A stretch of 64,000 bases of DNA, from NCBI GenBank assembly GCA_002205965.3, contig NADL03000512.1, positions 2,327,139-2,391,138 of the forward strand, in the 5' to 3' direction. The stretch comes from Kappaphycus alvarezii. Taxonomy: Eukaryota; Rhodophyta; Florideophyceae; Gigartinales; Solieriaceae. The notes beneath the pieces were generated by a model. It was not told the DNA's origin. It did no database searches and saw only the letters and a program-made list of their open reading frames with translations. A program made the translations under genes and the position numbers. Below, in pieces: positions 45,648-56,690 of the stretch (within the stretch, counting starts at the first letter, position 1; each line of letters opens with the position of its first letter).

Positions 45648-45977
45648 TATTATTATAGTATGTTTTGAACGAACCTGATGTTTAAACCATGTACGAAGAA
45701 TACCACAGTCAAGCTGTTAGTAGAACTTACATGTTAGGCCAAATATTTCGTATACATTACTTGTTTTTAGTTCAGTGACTTTAGATAGCTCCATTCACAT
45801 CTACACAGTTCTAAATCACTAGCGATAGAGTACCGCTGACGTAACCACCTGCACTCATCAAATTTTTAGATGACGATGCATTTGGTATTGATAATGCTTC
45901 GCTGCCACAAAGGCACGTGCATCCATGTCTAAATGACCAACCAGTAGGTTTCGTGCAATTACATGAAAACCTAGTGT
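45648..45977 (-). repeat. copia-B 3' LTR
   Basis: Partner of 49996-50338, with a short internal deletion (lacks the CTCGGCTTGG part). The first bases next to the internal DNA are changed (CTAGTG against CTAACA), so the exact edge is approximate. Confidence 0.75.
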
Positions 45978-48900
45978 TCCCCTTCAGGTCTGTTACTGTA
46001 TCCTAACATTTTCATTTGCTTATAAATCGTTGAATCTTGAACTTTTCTAATAGTTCTTTCATACAGTCGGCGATCATCGATTCTGAGGGTATGTGTTTCA
46101 GGAATACTTTCCTCTTATTCACAAAGTCGCGTATAAAATGGTAAACGACAACTATATGCTTACGACTTTCTGTAGTAGAAGATTTTTAACAAGCTTAATC
46201 GCCGTCATATTATCAGTGTAGATAGGAATGTCTTGTCGATGAACTTGGAAATCAATGCAAAGCTTCTCAATACATAGAGCCTCCCTTGTTGCAAATGATT
46301 GAGCCATATACTCAGCTTCACCATTACACGCGGCAAAAGCAGTCCGAAGTTCTGATTTCCATGAAAAGGGCCCCTTCATAAACAAGAAACAAGTAACCGC
46401 TGTTTGAAATCCTCGACTTGTTACCAGCACAATCAGCATCAGTGAATCCGTCCATGACAGATTCACTGCTTTACATATAACATTTATTATATTCTATGGT
46501 ATGTTTCAAGTATCGCAGCACCCTTTCGGCTGCAAGCAAATATATTTCTGCAGCCAAACTGTAGTATCTCGCCAGTATTCCAACTGGATACATAATTTCT
46601 GACCGTATTGTCACTACCAAGTACATGAGAAAACCGACGAACTCGCGGTATTGAAATATCATCTCGTTTCAGCGTTCATCATTGTTATAGTCAAGATTTG
46701 ACCTCGCAGCTATCGGTGCTTTGGTCCTCTGGGAAGAAATCATACCAAAATTGTATAAAAAATTAAGTATATATTACTTTCGACCAATTTTTATAGTCAG
46801 TTTCTTTCTATTCCGACAAATGGAAACAAAGAGAAAATACTTTGCTGCCTTCAATTCTGTGTCTCCAAAATGCCGTTTTAACATGGCTTTAACAATTTGG
46901 CATACATTAATGATTCGCCGTTATATTATTATGTCAGCGACATACAAAATGACATAAACATAAACTCAATCCATTTTCTTGAAGTAAAGGAATTTATCAG
47001 CCGTATAATGCGTATATTTTTTTTAAACTCAACGACCTGTCCTGCCAAGGCTTGTAATTAAACTGCTTCTGTAGTTCAACTGGAAGAAAGGGCGGCCCCA
47101 GATATATCTTCTCCTCAAGAGTACTGTTTTGAAAGGCTGCTTTGATGTTTATTTGTTCAATGTTCATACTGTGTACAGTAGCGATCCCAAATAAAATTCT
47201 AACCGTGGTGAACTTGGTTCGTGGAGCAACCACTTCGAAATATTGAATACCGTGGATCTCGGAAAACACTTTTGCTACTAACCGTGCCCTATGTCTTACA
47301 ATAGTACCATTCGCGTCTTTTATGAAAACGAAAACCCACTTAGCTCGAAATGATTTCCTCTTTTTGGGAAGCTCGAGCACTTTAAACACATCTTATTGAA
47401 TTGGTGAGTACATTTACTGCTCAATTGTATCAATCCAATCATTTTTATATGGACCACTCACTGCTTCATGTAAAGTAGACAGTTTGTTTTGCTCTGAATG
47501 CTTATTGATTTTTTCTGCAACCAAAAAAGCGAGCATGCTGTCGGATGTCCACCTGTCTGGTCGCCTAGCTTTCCGTTTTCCACCGAGTGGAATATGCATT
47601 AGCATATCCTCTTTCTCTTGTGTGAGCTTTTCTATATCCAAATTTTAATCTAAAACATTTCACTCCTTGACTTCAAGTTGACTGTGACTTTCGTCTTCAC
47701 CGTCTGAAGTTTCTGAACCATCATTAAATCCAAAAGTGACGCAATTAACAGACAGTGAAACCATATTATTTGATGGAGACCACATTTTTTTGATACAATC
47801 ACCTTCCTATCATTCCGTATATAAATTCTGTATGCATACTTTGCGGCATAACGGACATGAATCCCGTCCCATGTACAAACATCAAACATACCCTGTATAT
47901 ACGGCTTAGGTTTCTTAACTTTCCCTTTTGATACAAACATGCGTAGGTTTGAGACGTCTGGTCTAGTGCAATATACAATCTCAGGAGGTGTCATGTATCC
48001 AAGCAGCTTATGGGTCGACTTCTTAAGAGTTTGGTTCCCGACGTAGTTCATTGTAGATACGTCTTCAGCCCAAAAAAACTCACAATCCTCTAGATTATTA
48101 ATGGTTTTCAGTTTTGGCAAAAAGTCCTGGCTCCTTCAACCAGTGTTCGATTAAGTCTCTCTGCTCTCCCTTTTGATTCGGGTGAGTGTGGAGGGTTGGT
48201 TAATGCACGATACCCCTTCTATAAAAAATGTTCTCTAGCTCCCTGCACATGTATTCGTTTTCACCATCCGTCCGGTCGTATTTGATGTTTTTCTCAGTTA
48301 TGTTCTCTACATCATTAAATAGAGAATCCCAAGCTTTCGGTGACCATAAATGGTCTTGTAGGAATTTTGCTCACGATGCACCACTAGCATCATCAGGGAA
48401 CTCTAGAATATATTTCGATCCACCTAATCATTTCACTCTGGTGGGTCCTACGATATCAGAATGAATTAGTTCCAAGACTTCTCTTGGTCTTTTGTCACGA
48501 CGGGGTTGCAGTACGGCAAACTGTTTCCCATCAAAGCATTCAAAACACATACTTTAATTACCATTCTAGATTTAATTAAGGCCTTCTTCCACATTATGAA
48601 GTATCAATTGCTCTATAGTATTTGTATTTGTGTGACAAAATCTTCTGTGCATCAACCTCATGTAGTCATTCGACCCTTCATTAAGCATGAAAACTTTTGC
48701 CTTACAAGCAACAGCCCTTATCAGCTCAAAAATTCCATGCACTTCATTACTTCCGATCATGCCGGGTTAGGACCATGCTCAGCAATCATCTTAGTCGAAC
48801 CTCCTGGATACTGAATGCTTAAACCTACCTTTTCTGCTTAGGGCTGTGAAACTAGACTTGTTATGATATCTGGGATATAAGCGACTCGATTTAGATGAAT

Positions 48901-49995
48901 TATCTTCCATTCATCGTCTACATACTGGTTAAGATACACTGTACCATGACCCTTCATTTTAAGTTTCTCACCTTCGGATATTGTGCGTACAGCATTCTCA
49001 GTATATTCTTCTGGTTCATAGTCAAGTAAAGCATCACGTTAATTCGTCATGGGTTGCGTAACGCAGCTGTCTAAGAACCATGAAGCACTCATGTTCTCTA
49101 ATCCAGTACCAAAGGCAACACAGTATGTTCCATTACTCCTGCCTCCAATACCAGCAGTACTGTCTCTCTCATCCTTAGTCCTTGCCCTCTCATTTAGACT
49201 GCGAATTATTTCCTCAAATTTTGGTGTGGTTTTAAAATGAGGCCTATAATTCTTTGACCCTGCATTAAGGTAGCACTTGTATAACTGATGGCCTTGTTTG
49301 CCACAGCTATGGAACTTTTCACTAATTGGTTTCAGCTTATTGTTGCTCTTTCCAGTGTATTATGCGGTTGTTTTATCTTTGCTACTCCTTTTGTTTATGT
49401 TCAGTTGCTCTTCTCCTATCTCTAACCTGGAAACAGTTTCCTGGAATGATAAATCCATACTATTTTGAAGCGTCGCTTTTTCTCACTTTATTATCCTTCC
49501 TCAAGACCTGTAGAAGAGCAAACTCTAATCTTTCGACTATAGTTTCTAACCACTGAATGCTCAATCATTTCAATTTCACATATTTCTTCAATGCATTACC
49601 TAATCGATGACCTCTTCTTACGAAGTCTGAACAATTTGGTTCTCAGGGTATACTGACTTGTTGCAGACTTGCTTCTTTGCAAGCTCTCTAGTACATTCCA
49701 TACTTCTTTAGGAACCCTTTTCCTTGCCAATGGATATAAATATTTAAAGTCAACATTCAGTAAACTTTGGGCCAAACATTCTTATTTTAACCTTTTCTTT
49801 TTTTGGCACAGCATCCACGGAATCATTTACTTCAATCTCCATTTCAAAATCAGGGCCTTTCTCAACAAAGCGCCACAAATCACGAGATTCCAAAATTATG
49901 CGTACCTGTAACGCCCGCAAGGAGTAGTTCTTCTCCGTTAAATTTTCAATCGTATATCTTATGTGGTTCATCATGAGCTCTGTGCCAATAACCTT
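45978..49995 (-). pseudogene. copia-B gag-pol relic
   Basis: Minus-strand pieces in the copia order. Gag: LTEKNYSLRALQVRIILESR (49974-49750). GAG-pre-integrase: LMHRRFCHTNTNTI (48760-48572). Integrase tail: TMNYVGNQTLKKSTHKL and PDVSNLRMF (48120-47650). RT start: FRAKWVFVFIKDANGTIVRH, then IEQINIKAAFQNSTLEEKIY (47389-46997). RT end: YREFVGFLMYL (46662). RNase H: AFAACNGEAEYMAQ and IYTDNMTAIKL (46466-46152). The RT stretch with the YVDD box is deleted between about 46990 and 46662. The sequence is heavily decayed and inactive. Confidence 0.85.
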
Positions 49996-50338
49996 TGAAT
50001 ATTATAGTATGGTTTTAACGAAACTGGTGGTTATACCAGGTACGAAGAATACCACAGTCAAGCTGTTAGTCTCGGCTTGGGTAGAACTTAGATGCTAGTC
50101 TAAATATTTCGTATACATTACTTATTTTTAGTTCAGTGACTTTAGATAGCTCCATTCAAATATATGTACTACTAAATCACTAGCTCTATAGTATCGTTGA
50201 GGTAACTACCTGCACACATCAACTTTTGTGAGGACGATGCATTTGGTATTGATAATCCTTCGCTGCGACCAAACGCAGGTTCGTCCATGTCTAAATGACC
50301 AACATGTATGTTCCGTGCAATTTCTTGTAAACCTAACA
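49996..50338 (-). repeat. copia-B 5' LTR
   Basis: 343 bp, TGAATATTATAG ... CCTAACA, the same length as the solo LTR at 26245-26587. The minus-strand DNA just after it reads GGTTATTGGCACAGAGCTC, which resembles copia primer-site contexts, though I cannot assign a tRNA. Confidence 0.8.
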
Positions 50339-51059
50339 GGAACAAGTTTAGTCCATCCATTTGGATTGAATTACTGTGAGGCTATAACTGTAAAAATTAC
50401 ACCACTAGAAAGTAGCCATCTGGTTTAATTCTCGTCTGGCCTGTACTAAAACAGCAATAGTTGCCTGTTATATGCTATACATATTACTTAACTATTTACT
50501 GAAGTTTTTGCAGCGTTTCTTTCTTTAATTTGTGTATAAGTTGTCACAGGTTTTAGTAAAAACATTTTAGAGCATAGAGCCGTATGAGTACCCCATAATC
50601 AACTATTTCTAGAAATATTTTTCTATTCAATGTTATTTTAAGTCCTGTCTCAGGAAGTTGAGTAATTTTTAGACTTGAATGCCCTCTTTATCTAAATACG
50701 TAACCTGTTTTATGTAATTCTCTCTGTTTTGAGGAAGTTGACTACAACGTTTTTACCAGAAACCGCTATTTGTATTGCAAAACGCAAACTCAGCGTCGTT
50801 AATATAGTCGACTACATATCCCATAAAATAGAACAACCAAAACATTCCCACTAGAATTGAGCTAATGGGGGACGCGGAATGGTCTAGTTTAATAAAGATG
50901 TTAGCCAGAATTGAAATTGCTCTCTTATACAGGAATCATAAAATATGCAGCAAAAGAGATGAAAACACCACACATGAACTGTGCAAATGAATGATTGATA
51001 ACGATTATCCGCAGAATGATGAGATATAGCTCAAAAGGGGGTCGATTTGGTTTTCATTG
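50339..51059. other. AT-rich duplicated tract
   Basis: No gene; matches 26588-27329. Confidence 0.5.
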
Positions 51060-51569
51060 TTTGAAAAGTCGGTTCGGCTATCCCCGGTGTATGCAAGACG
51101 TGTTCAGGATAATGGTTTATGTCGCTGGTGTTCCTAAATGGCTGGGTCAGAGCCTGTCGGCAGGCCTGATGCATTGGACATCACTGCTGCTGCCGCATGC
51201 CGCTGGGCTAAAGCCTCTCGAACCGTCCCGTATGTCTCCATTGACCTAAGAGCCACGTTCCGCGCCACCTTGGTTAGCCCTGCGTAGGCGTCTGGCTGCC
51301 GGCCCCCGAGGGTGAATTTATTGATAGGCATGAGCCGGTTTCGGGCAGCGGTCGCGATAATAGATTTATCTCTTCTATACTTTGCAGCCTTTGCCGCCTT
51401 GAGCGATATGAGCGGGTTAAAGGTGCGACTCTCCTGTTGGATGGCGCGACTGGGTTTACAAAAGTGACATCGAAGAAATCCATGCCTCCACTGCTTCATA
51501 TTGCCCTGATCAGGGCAAGCTCCAAAAGACGCGAAGGAAAGGTCAGTACAAATTCTTTTCTAGGACCAC
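51060..51569 (-). pseudogene. LINE-B 3' fragment, cut by the gypsy array
   Basis: The minus frame 51499-51134 reads KAAKYRRDKSIIATAARNRL, PDAYAGLTKVARNVA and QRHAAAAVMSNAS. Upstream continuation is interrupted at TAGGACCAC by the LTR starting at 51570. The homologous site at about 29800 lacks the insertion. Confidence 0.8.
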
Positions 51570-51570
51570 T

Positions 51571-51690
51571 GTAATACAAAAAATGGTCCTCCCTCATTTA
51601 ATACAGGAAATGGTCCTCCCTTCACGTAATACAGGAAATGGTCCTCCCTTCACGTAAGACAGGAAATGGTCCTCCCTCGTGTAATCCAGC
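51571..51690 (+). repeat. U3 minisatellite
   Basis: Four near-identical units of about 28 bases with core GGAAATGGTCCTCCCTTCAC (first unit AAAAATGG). The same array opens LTR 2 at 59141-59260. Repeated short blocks at the start of U3 could bind a host factor; that is inference. Confidence 0.85.
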
Positions 51691-52054
51691 AACCTACAAC
51701 GATCCCGCCCCTAACTTCTCCAACCGTCATTTCCAAATTTACTTCCATTTTATCTAGATATTTTTATACTGTATTTAACCCTCTGAATCGACCCCGAATC
51801 AAGTCCCTTTTCCCTTTTAGCTTACCTCCTCCTCCAAATTCGCCTTTTTTTGAGAAGAAGGGCGCAAATGCACTATTGCAAAATCCCTTGCAGATTTATT
51901 TTACCTATTCCTAATCTATAGAACCTGCCCCGGGAGCCTATTTAAACCCCTTTATTCTAAGTTCCAAATGCCCCCGATCATTTTACTCATCACCCCTCTC
52001 CCCCACACACCCAAAGCACCCCACATTGCCTCCTGTTCCCCAACTTCTATCACA

Positions 52055-52635
52055 ATGAGCAACCTTCGCCCCTCTGTCCCTATTTCCAAAAACCGCCCTT
52101 CCCGTTCCATCAATGGCCTTCGTCTCGCCGCCTACGGGCCAACCGATGCCGACGACTACATCCGGCGGCAAACAAAGAAGCAAATCATCGAGTTCGTGCG
52201 CCGCCTCTTCATAGAAGAAGAAGCGAGGGAGGTAAGTCCGGGAGAGGCTGAGAAGGTCGAGGAGGAGAGCGGGGAGTCCTTCGAGGAATGGTTAGCCCCT
52301 GAGCTAGTGTACGAGGATCAGGAAGATGAGGATGAGGAGGATGAGGAGGATGAGGATGAGGAAGAAGAGGATGAGGAGAGGAGGAGGAGGAGGAGGATGA
52401 GGAAGATGAGGCAACAGGGGGCATGGAAAGTGTTGGACCGGTGGGGCCTGGAATAGAGAGTATGGATCAAGTTGTGCCCACGATGGAACCGGATGGAGAT
52501 ATCTTTAGTAGTCTAGATATCTCCCAGGGGGAAATAGAGAGTTGTGAGCCATTCGCAGATATTTGTGGGGACTGCTTGGACAGCATGGATATTTTAGAGG
52601 AGTTGTTTGGATCTGATTTAGAGAATGGGAAATAA
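52055..52635 (+). CDS. Protein frame encoded inside the gypsy LTR
   Basis: ATG at 52055. The N-terminus is basic and polar (MSNLRPSVPISKNRPSR), then comes GPTDADDYIRRQTKK and a helix IIEFVRRLFIEEE, then FEEWLAPELVYE, then a long Asp/Glu run. As read, the first frame drifts into Arg-rich sequence and stops at 52456. A one-base shift in the GA-rich run leads into the frame 52423-52635, with PDGDIFSSLDISQ, EPFADICGDCLDSMDIL and the end GSDLENGK. About 190 residues overall. Related relics at 8.15-8.4 and 39.19-39.78 kb keep both halves. The family is unknown to me. A basic front and acidic-hydrophobic tail resemble a DNA-binding or activator protein, which is speculation. Transcription might start from an upstream LTR-internal promoter, because the frame lies before the TATA box. 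Confidence 0.65.
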
Positions 52636-52763
52636 GAGGACCAAATTAATTGTTAGTTTCTTAAGTATCTTTTGCTTAGAGTATATTGTCCACACAAAGT
52701 ATTTTTATGCATTTCTTAGTATCTTCTGTAGTTTTGTTCGGACTTTAGGGGTAGCCAAAAGTC

Positions 52764-52770
52764 TATATAA
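52764..52770 (+). promoter_or_regulatory. TATA box of gypsy LTR 1
   Basis: TATATAA in CTATATAAGCTGAGTAAAC, conserved in every family A and C LTR in the window (for example 60330-60336). It is followed 36 and 75 bases later by two hairpins. Expected to start the genomic RNA. Confidence 0.75.
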
Positions 52771-52805
52771 GCTGAGTAAACTGCTTCCTCATGGAGAGGT
52801 CAAGC

Positions 52806-52863
52806 AAGTTGGCAGACAACTTCAAGCCAAGTCCCGAGTAGTAGGAAGTTGAGAGTCAACTTC
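52806..52863 (+). other. Two conserved hairpins downstream of the LTR promoter
   Basis: AAGTTG-GCAGA-CAACTT at 52806-52822 and GAAGTTGA-GAG-TCAACTTC at 52845-52863, both perfect stems. Both are found in LTR 2 and, complete or nearly so, in the family C copies at 20.56, 28.49 and 37.67 kb. Position just after the expected start suggests they are part of R or the leader RNA. Confidence 0.6.
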
Positions 52864-53165
52864 AGACCCAAGAAAACTTTTTCTTACGCTGGTCGCAGAG
52901 CGTCAGTGGTAGACCCTGCCCCTTTTATACTTGCTTGTAGCTTCCTCAACTCTCTTCTATATACACTCCCTTTTGTTCGTTCAACAATACCACGGCAGCA
53001 CTTTTGTCGCTCGCAACACCTCCTTCTCAGGGTAATTGGTTCTGAGGATCTCTTCCCCCGCCGATTTACCCCTATCATTTGGTACTCTTGTGGAGGGGGT
53101 TGCACCCGAGGTATTCGAGTTGAGCAGTAGTAAGGAACACTTCGGGGGATTTCTTTTCTGTAATC

Positions 53166-54360
53166 ATGGATCTCAACGCTGCTCGTATAACGTTCACAGG
53201 GGCAAGACTGAAGACGTTGAGGAGTTTCTTTACACATATGTCAACGTTGTGATGCGAGAGAAGGGCGATGAAGAGAAGGCCGCAAGTATCTTCGCCTATC
53301 TTCATGGTGACGCAAAGCACAAATATAAGTCCAAGTTTATCGACGGGTGGTCTCTTAACGGGAATGGGCGTAACTTCGGTGAGGTATGTGAGTGGCTTGT
53401 GAAAGAGTATGCTAAGGAGGTAGAACCAGATGAGATGATTCGTACCGCCATAGAGGCCCGGCTCAACTTCGACGATTTGTTAAGCTCATTGGTGTACTTG
53501 TGTGATCTTTATGAAAAGGCTGGGTTCAACGCCCAAGCCAAGTACGGAATGCTGCGTAAGGCGGCTATGGGGATAAGCGGCTCTCCGATTTCCTCCTCAT
53601 CAAGGGCCCTCACACTTTTGATGAACTGAAGGGTACCATAGTAGAATTTGTCAAAAATTCGGAGACGTTTCAGTCACTGAGTGAGGTACCGAGGGAAACC
53701 CGCACATCGATGTCTATCGTACATCCTGAAAAGAATTATCAAAGGCCGGCTACTAGTGCAGCGGCATTAGAATCTGTCAGGAGCGATGTCAAAAACTTGG
53801 AAGAAAGGTTGGAAACCCGATTCGATAATCGACTTGACATGATAACCTCGCAGTTGGAAAGCCTTACTCTTACCATTAAGAAGAACCAGTCTGGGGCCCC
53901 TAAGGCCGCAGAAGTCTGTTCTTACTGTCACAAGCCTGGACACTTTGCAAACAGGTGTCCTGATAATCCACATAGAAACACTCGTTGTGCAAAGTGCGGT
54001 CGATATGGGCATCATGAAAGTAACTGCTGGTCTAAAGACAACAGAAGAGCAAATTTATCGGAAGCGAGGAGTGAGTCAGGACCAGAGGTGAAAATCTTAC
54101 AAAATAGAAGGGATCAAAGGTTGACGGATGCCGGTAACGTATCCATCGCTGAAGAGATTAGTCAAGTCAATGTGACAAAAAGGGATGGGGAAGGGAACAT
54201 TTTATCGAAGAAACCTAGGCTAGAGTATGGAATGCTGGAGCATATCCCAGCACCTGTACCTCCTCGAACCAAGAGGTCTGATCAAGTTGTTCCAGGAGTG
54301 GGAGTCACTCCGGCCAAGAAGCGAAAAAGAGTAAGAAAGTTAAGAGTATCTCTAAGGACG
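53166..54360 (+). pseudogene. Gypsy gag, unit 1
   Basis: A possible start is the ATG at 53166 (MDLNAARITFTG). The gag body is in another frame (KTEDVEEFLYTYVNVV, then EVCEWLVKEYAKEV and MLRKAAMG), so a shift is needed near 53200; unit 2 has the same shift. A second shift occurs near 53575, where unit 2 has one more G. Two CCHC knuckles follow: CSYCHKPGHFANRC (53917-53958) and CAKCGRYGHHESNC (53986-54027). Gag forms the particle and the knuckles bind RNA. Broken as read. Confidence 0.85.
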
Positions 54361-55550
54361 TACTAGAGTATGTGAAGAGGTACAATTTGGTGGCTGAGCT
54401 TGCATCGGCCCCAACTGGGATAACGTTTGGTCAACTTTTGAGGGGCGACGCAGAGGATGCGAGAAAAGAACTCAAAAAAATTATCAGGTCTAATAAGTCC
54501 GCTAAGGGTAAGAAACTGTTTCTTCAATCGGCCTCGACAGCACCAAGACGTCTTAAGCTGGTACCAGTCAAAGTATTGGGTATGAAAACCCAAGCTCTCT
54601 TCGATTCGGGTGCTGTTCCAAACCTCATTTCAGAAACTTTGGTGACAGATCTAGGTCTCGAAATTACTCCAACGACTCGAAAAATAACTGTAGCGGATGG
54701 AACCGTCTCAAAATGCATGGGCACTGTTGACAAGGTTTCCGTGTTCTTTGGGGATCTAAAGTGATGTAGACTTTCTTGTCATGCCGGATCTCCCTTTCGA
54801 TGCAATCATTGGCTGCCCTACCATGGAAAGACTAGGGACATGCATTGACTTGGGCAACCAAATGGTTTCAGTTAATATTGACGGCAGAACCGTGAAGATG
54901 CCCCTGGATTTCGACAAAAGCACGCATCCTGAAGATTTAAAAGAAACGGACAGTGAAGATTTCACTTCTAGCTATGACAGCGAAGATTCGGAACCAACTA
55001 ACACTTTCAGAAGTGGAAAAGGGTACCCTCGGGGGTTAATGAACATGGCATGGGACGATTATGATTCCGGGTTTGAAACAGATGACGACTGGGATTCTAG
55101 GATAAGTTTGAAACCCGAATGTGTTTTTTTTGCGATGATATCGAATCAAAGGACAGAATTCGGAGCATGAAAGAAGATTACCTTTGCAAAGAAAATAAGA
55201 ATACGGCGAACTCCATATATGAAGATGTGAGCACGACGGAAGAGGTCCTTCAAAATATTGAGGTTGGGATCAAGAAGAAAAAGGGCGCCAAATGGCAGAA
55301 ATCCAAGGAAAAGTGCAGCACCTTCCCGCCCCCGCCTCACTGAAAATATCCGACATGTTAACATCTTCCGAAGTAATTGCATGGAGCGTTTCAGAAGACA
55401 AGCAAGTGTACCGGTTACTCACTCGTTCGAACTTACCGACACTCAACCGATTTACCACAAGCCTAGACGTCAACCGCCAAAATATGACCAATTTATCTCA
55501 GAAAATGTTACAAGTATGCTGAAAAATGATATTATTCGACCAGTTTCATC
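54361..55550 (+). pseudogene. Gypsy protease and linker, unit 1
   Basis: The protease active site LFDSGAVPNLI has catalytic Asp-Ser-Gly at 54603-54611, followed by PFDAIIGCP, the usual second landmark. Frames break near 54760 and 54820, where unit 2 differs by one to three bases. The linker to RT is acidic (SEDFTSSYDSEDSE), then Lys-rich. Confidence 0.85.
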
Positions 55551-56690
55551 CCCATGGTCGTTTCCAGTTGTGGTCGCACCAAAGAAGGTGGAAAGCTGCG
55601 TTTTTGCGTCGATTACCGACAACTGAACCAGAGAATGATACCCGATCGATTTCCGATTCCGAACATGGAGGAGATCCTCGAGGACCTGAAGGACGGGAGA
55701 TATTTCACCTCAATTGACCTTTACACTGGCTATTGGCAGATTCCATTGGATGAAAAATGTAAGGAAAAAACAACCTTTACCAGCAAAGCCGGTACGTTCA
55801 GGTTCGAAGTGATGCCTTTTGGTCTCATGAATGCACCAGCTACATTCCAAAGAATGATGAACGAGGTTTTGAAAGGACTTCCATTCGCAAGAGTCTATAT
55901 CGATGATGTCGTCATATTCTCAGAAACATTGGATCAGCACATCTCGCACTCAATACAGTTGTGGAGAGGATATCGGAGTATAGCTTGAAAATTAAGTTGA
56001 GCAAATGCTTCTTTGCGAAAACTTCTATCCAATTACTCGGTCATATCGTCGACCAAGAGGGAATTAGAGTGGATCCAGAGAAAACGAAAAAAATAAGTTG
56101 GCACCAAGGCCCGCTTCAAAGACGGAGGTCCGAAGCTTCTTAGGACTGGCCTCATATTACAGAAGATTTATCAAAGATTTCGCCAAGACTGCAGCACCGT
56201 TACATGCCAGCACTACGAAGAACGGAAAATTTTACTGGAACAAGGAAATGGAAACTGCATTTCAGGAGCTTAAAGATAAGCTATGTGTCCCCCCAGTTCT
56301 CATGTACCCAGATTTCAAGAGACCATTCGTTGTGGAGACAGATGCCTCAGAATGGGTTTGGGTGCCGTTTTGTCCCAAAAAGATGAAAACGGAAGACTAC
56401 ACCCTGTTCAATTCGCAAGCCGAACTCTGAATGACGCAGAAAAGAGATACTCAGTCTGCGAGAAAGAAGCGCTAGCTGTCGTCTTCGCGCTGAAAAAGTT
56501 TCGCATATACCTTTTATCACTCGAGAAATTTGTCTTGATAACTGATCACCAGGCACTTAAAACAGCATTCCAAAAGAAGGATGTACATCACCGCTTGGCC
56601 CGATGGCTCGACATTTTCGCAGAATATCGGTTTGAAATTGTGTATAGACCCGGACGCAATAATCAGCCTGCGATTACCTATCCCGCTTGA
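55551..56690 (+). pseudogene. Gypsy reverse transcriptase and RNase H, unit 1
   Basis: RT: FCVDYRQLNQRMIPDRFPIP, SIDLYTGYWQIPLD (motif A), MPFGLMNAPATFQRMMN (motif B) and VYIDDVVIFS (motif C; YIDD at 55896-55907), then LGHIVDQEGIRVDPEK. RNase H: VETDASE, RYSVCEKEALAVVFALKKFR, ITDHQALK and YRPGRNNQPA. Catalytic residues are present, but shifts at about 55585, 55950, 56090 and 56355 break the frame; the second unit is open across the first three of these. Confidence 0.9.

Larger units (their letters stand above)
41195..51569. repeat. Segmental duplication, copy 2
   Basis: Collinear with 21580-27577 plus 29530-29808. The size difference comes from copia-B internal DNA (about 45.98-50.0 kb), present here and reduced to a solo LTR in copy 1, and from copia-D, present only in copy 1. 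The copy ends at 51569 where the gypsy array starts. Confidence 0.85.
51570..53077 (+). repeat. Gypsy family A LTR 1
   Basis: 1508 bp, TGTAATAC ... CCCCTATCA. It matches 59140-60641 (1502 bp) with mostly one-base indels. The U3 contains a minisatellite and a protein frame; the TATATAA box is at 52764-52770. The downstream part (about 52740-53077) is shared with family C LTRs. Confidence 0.9.
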
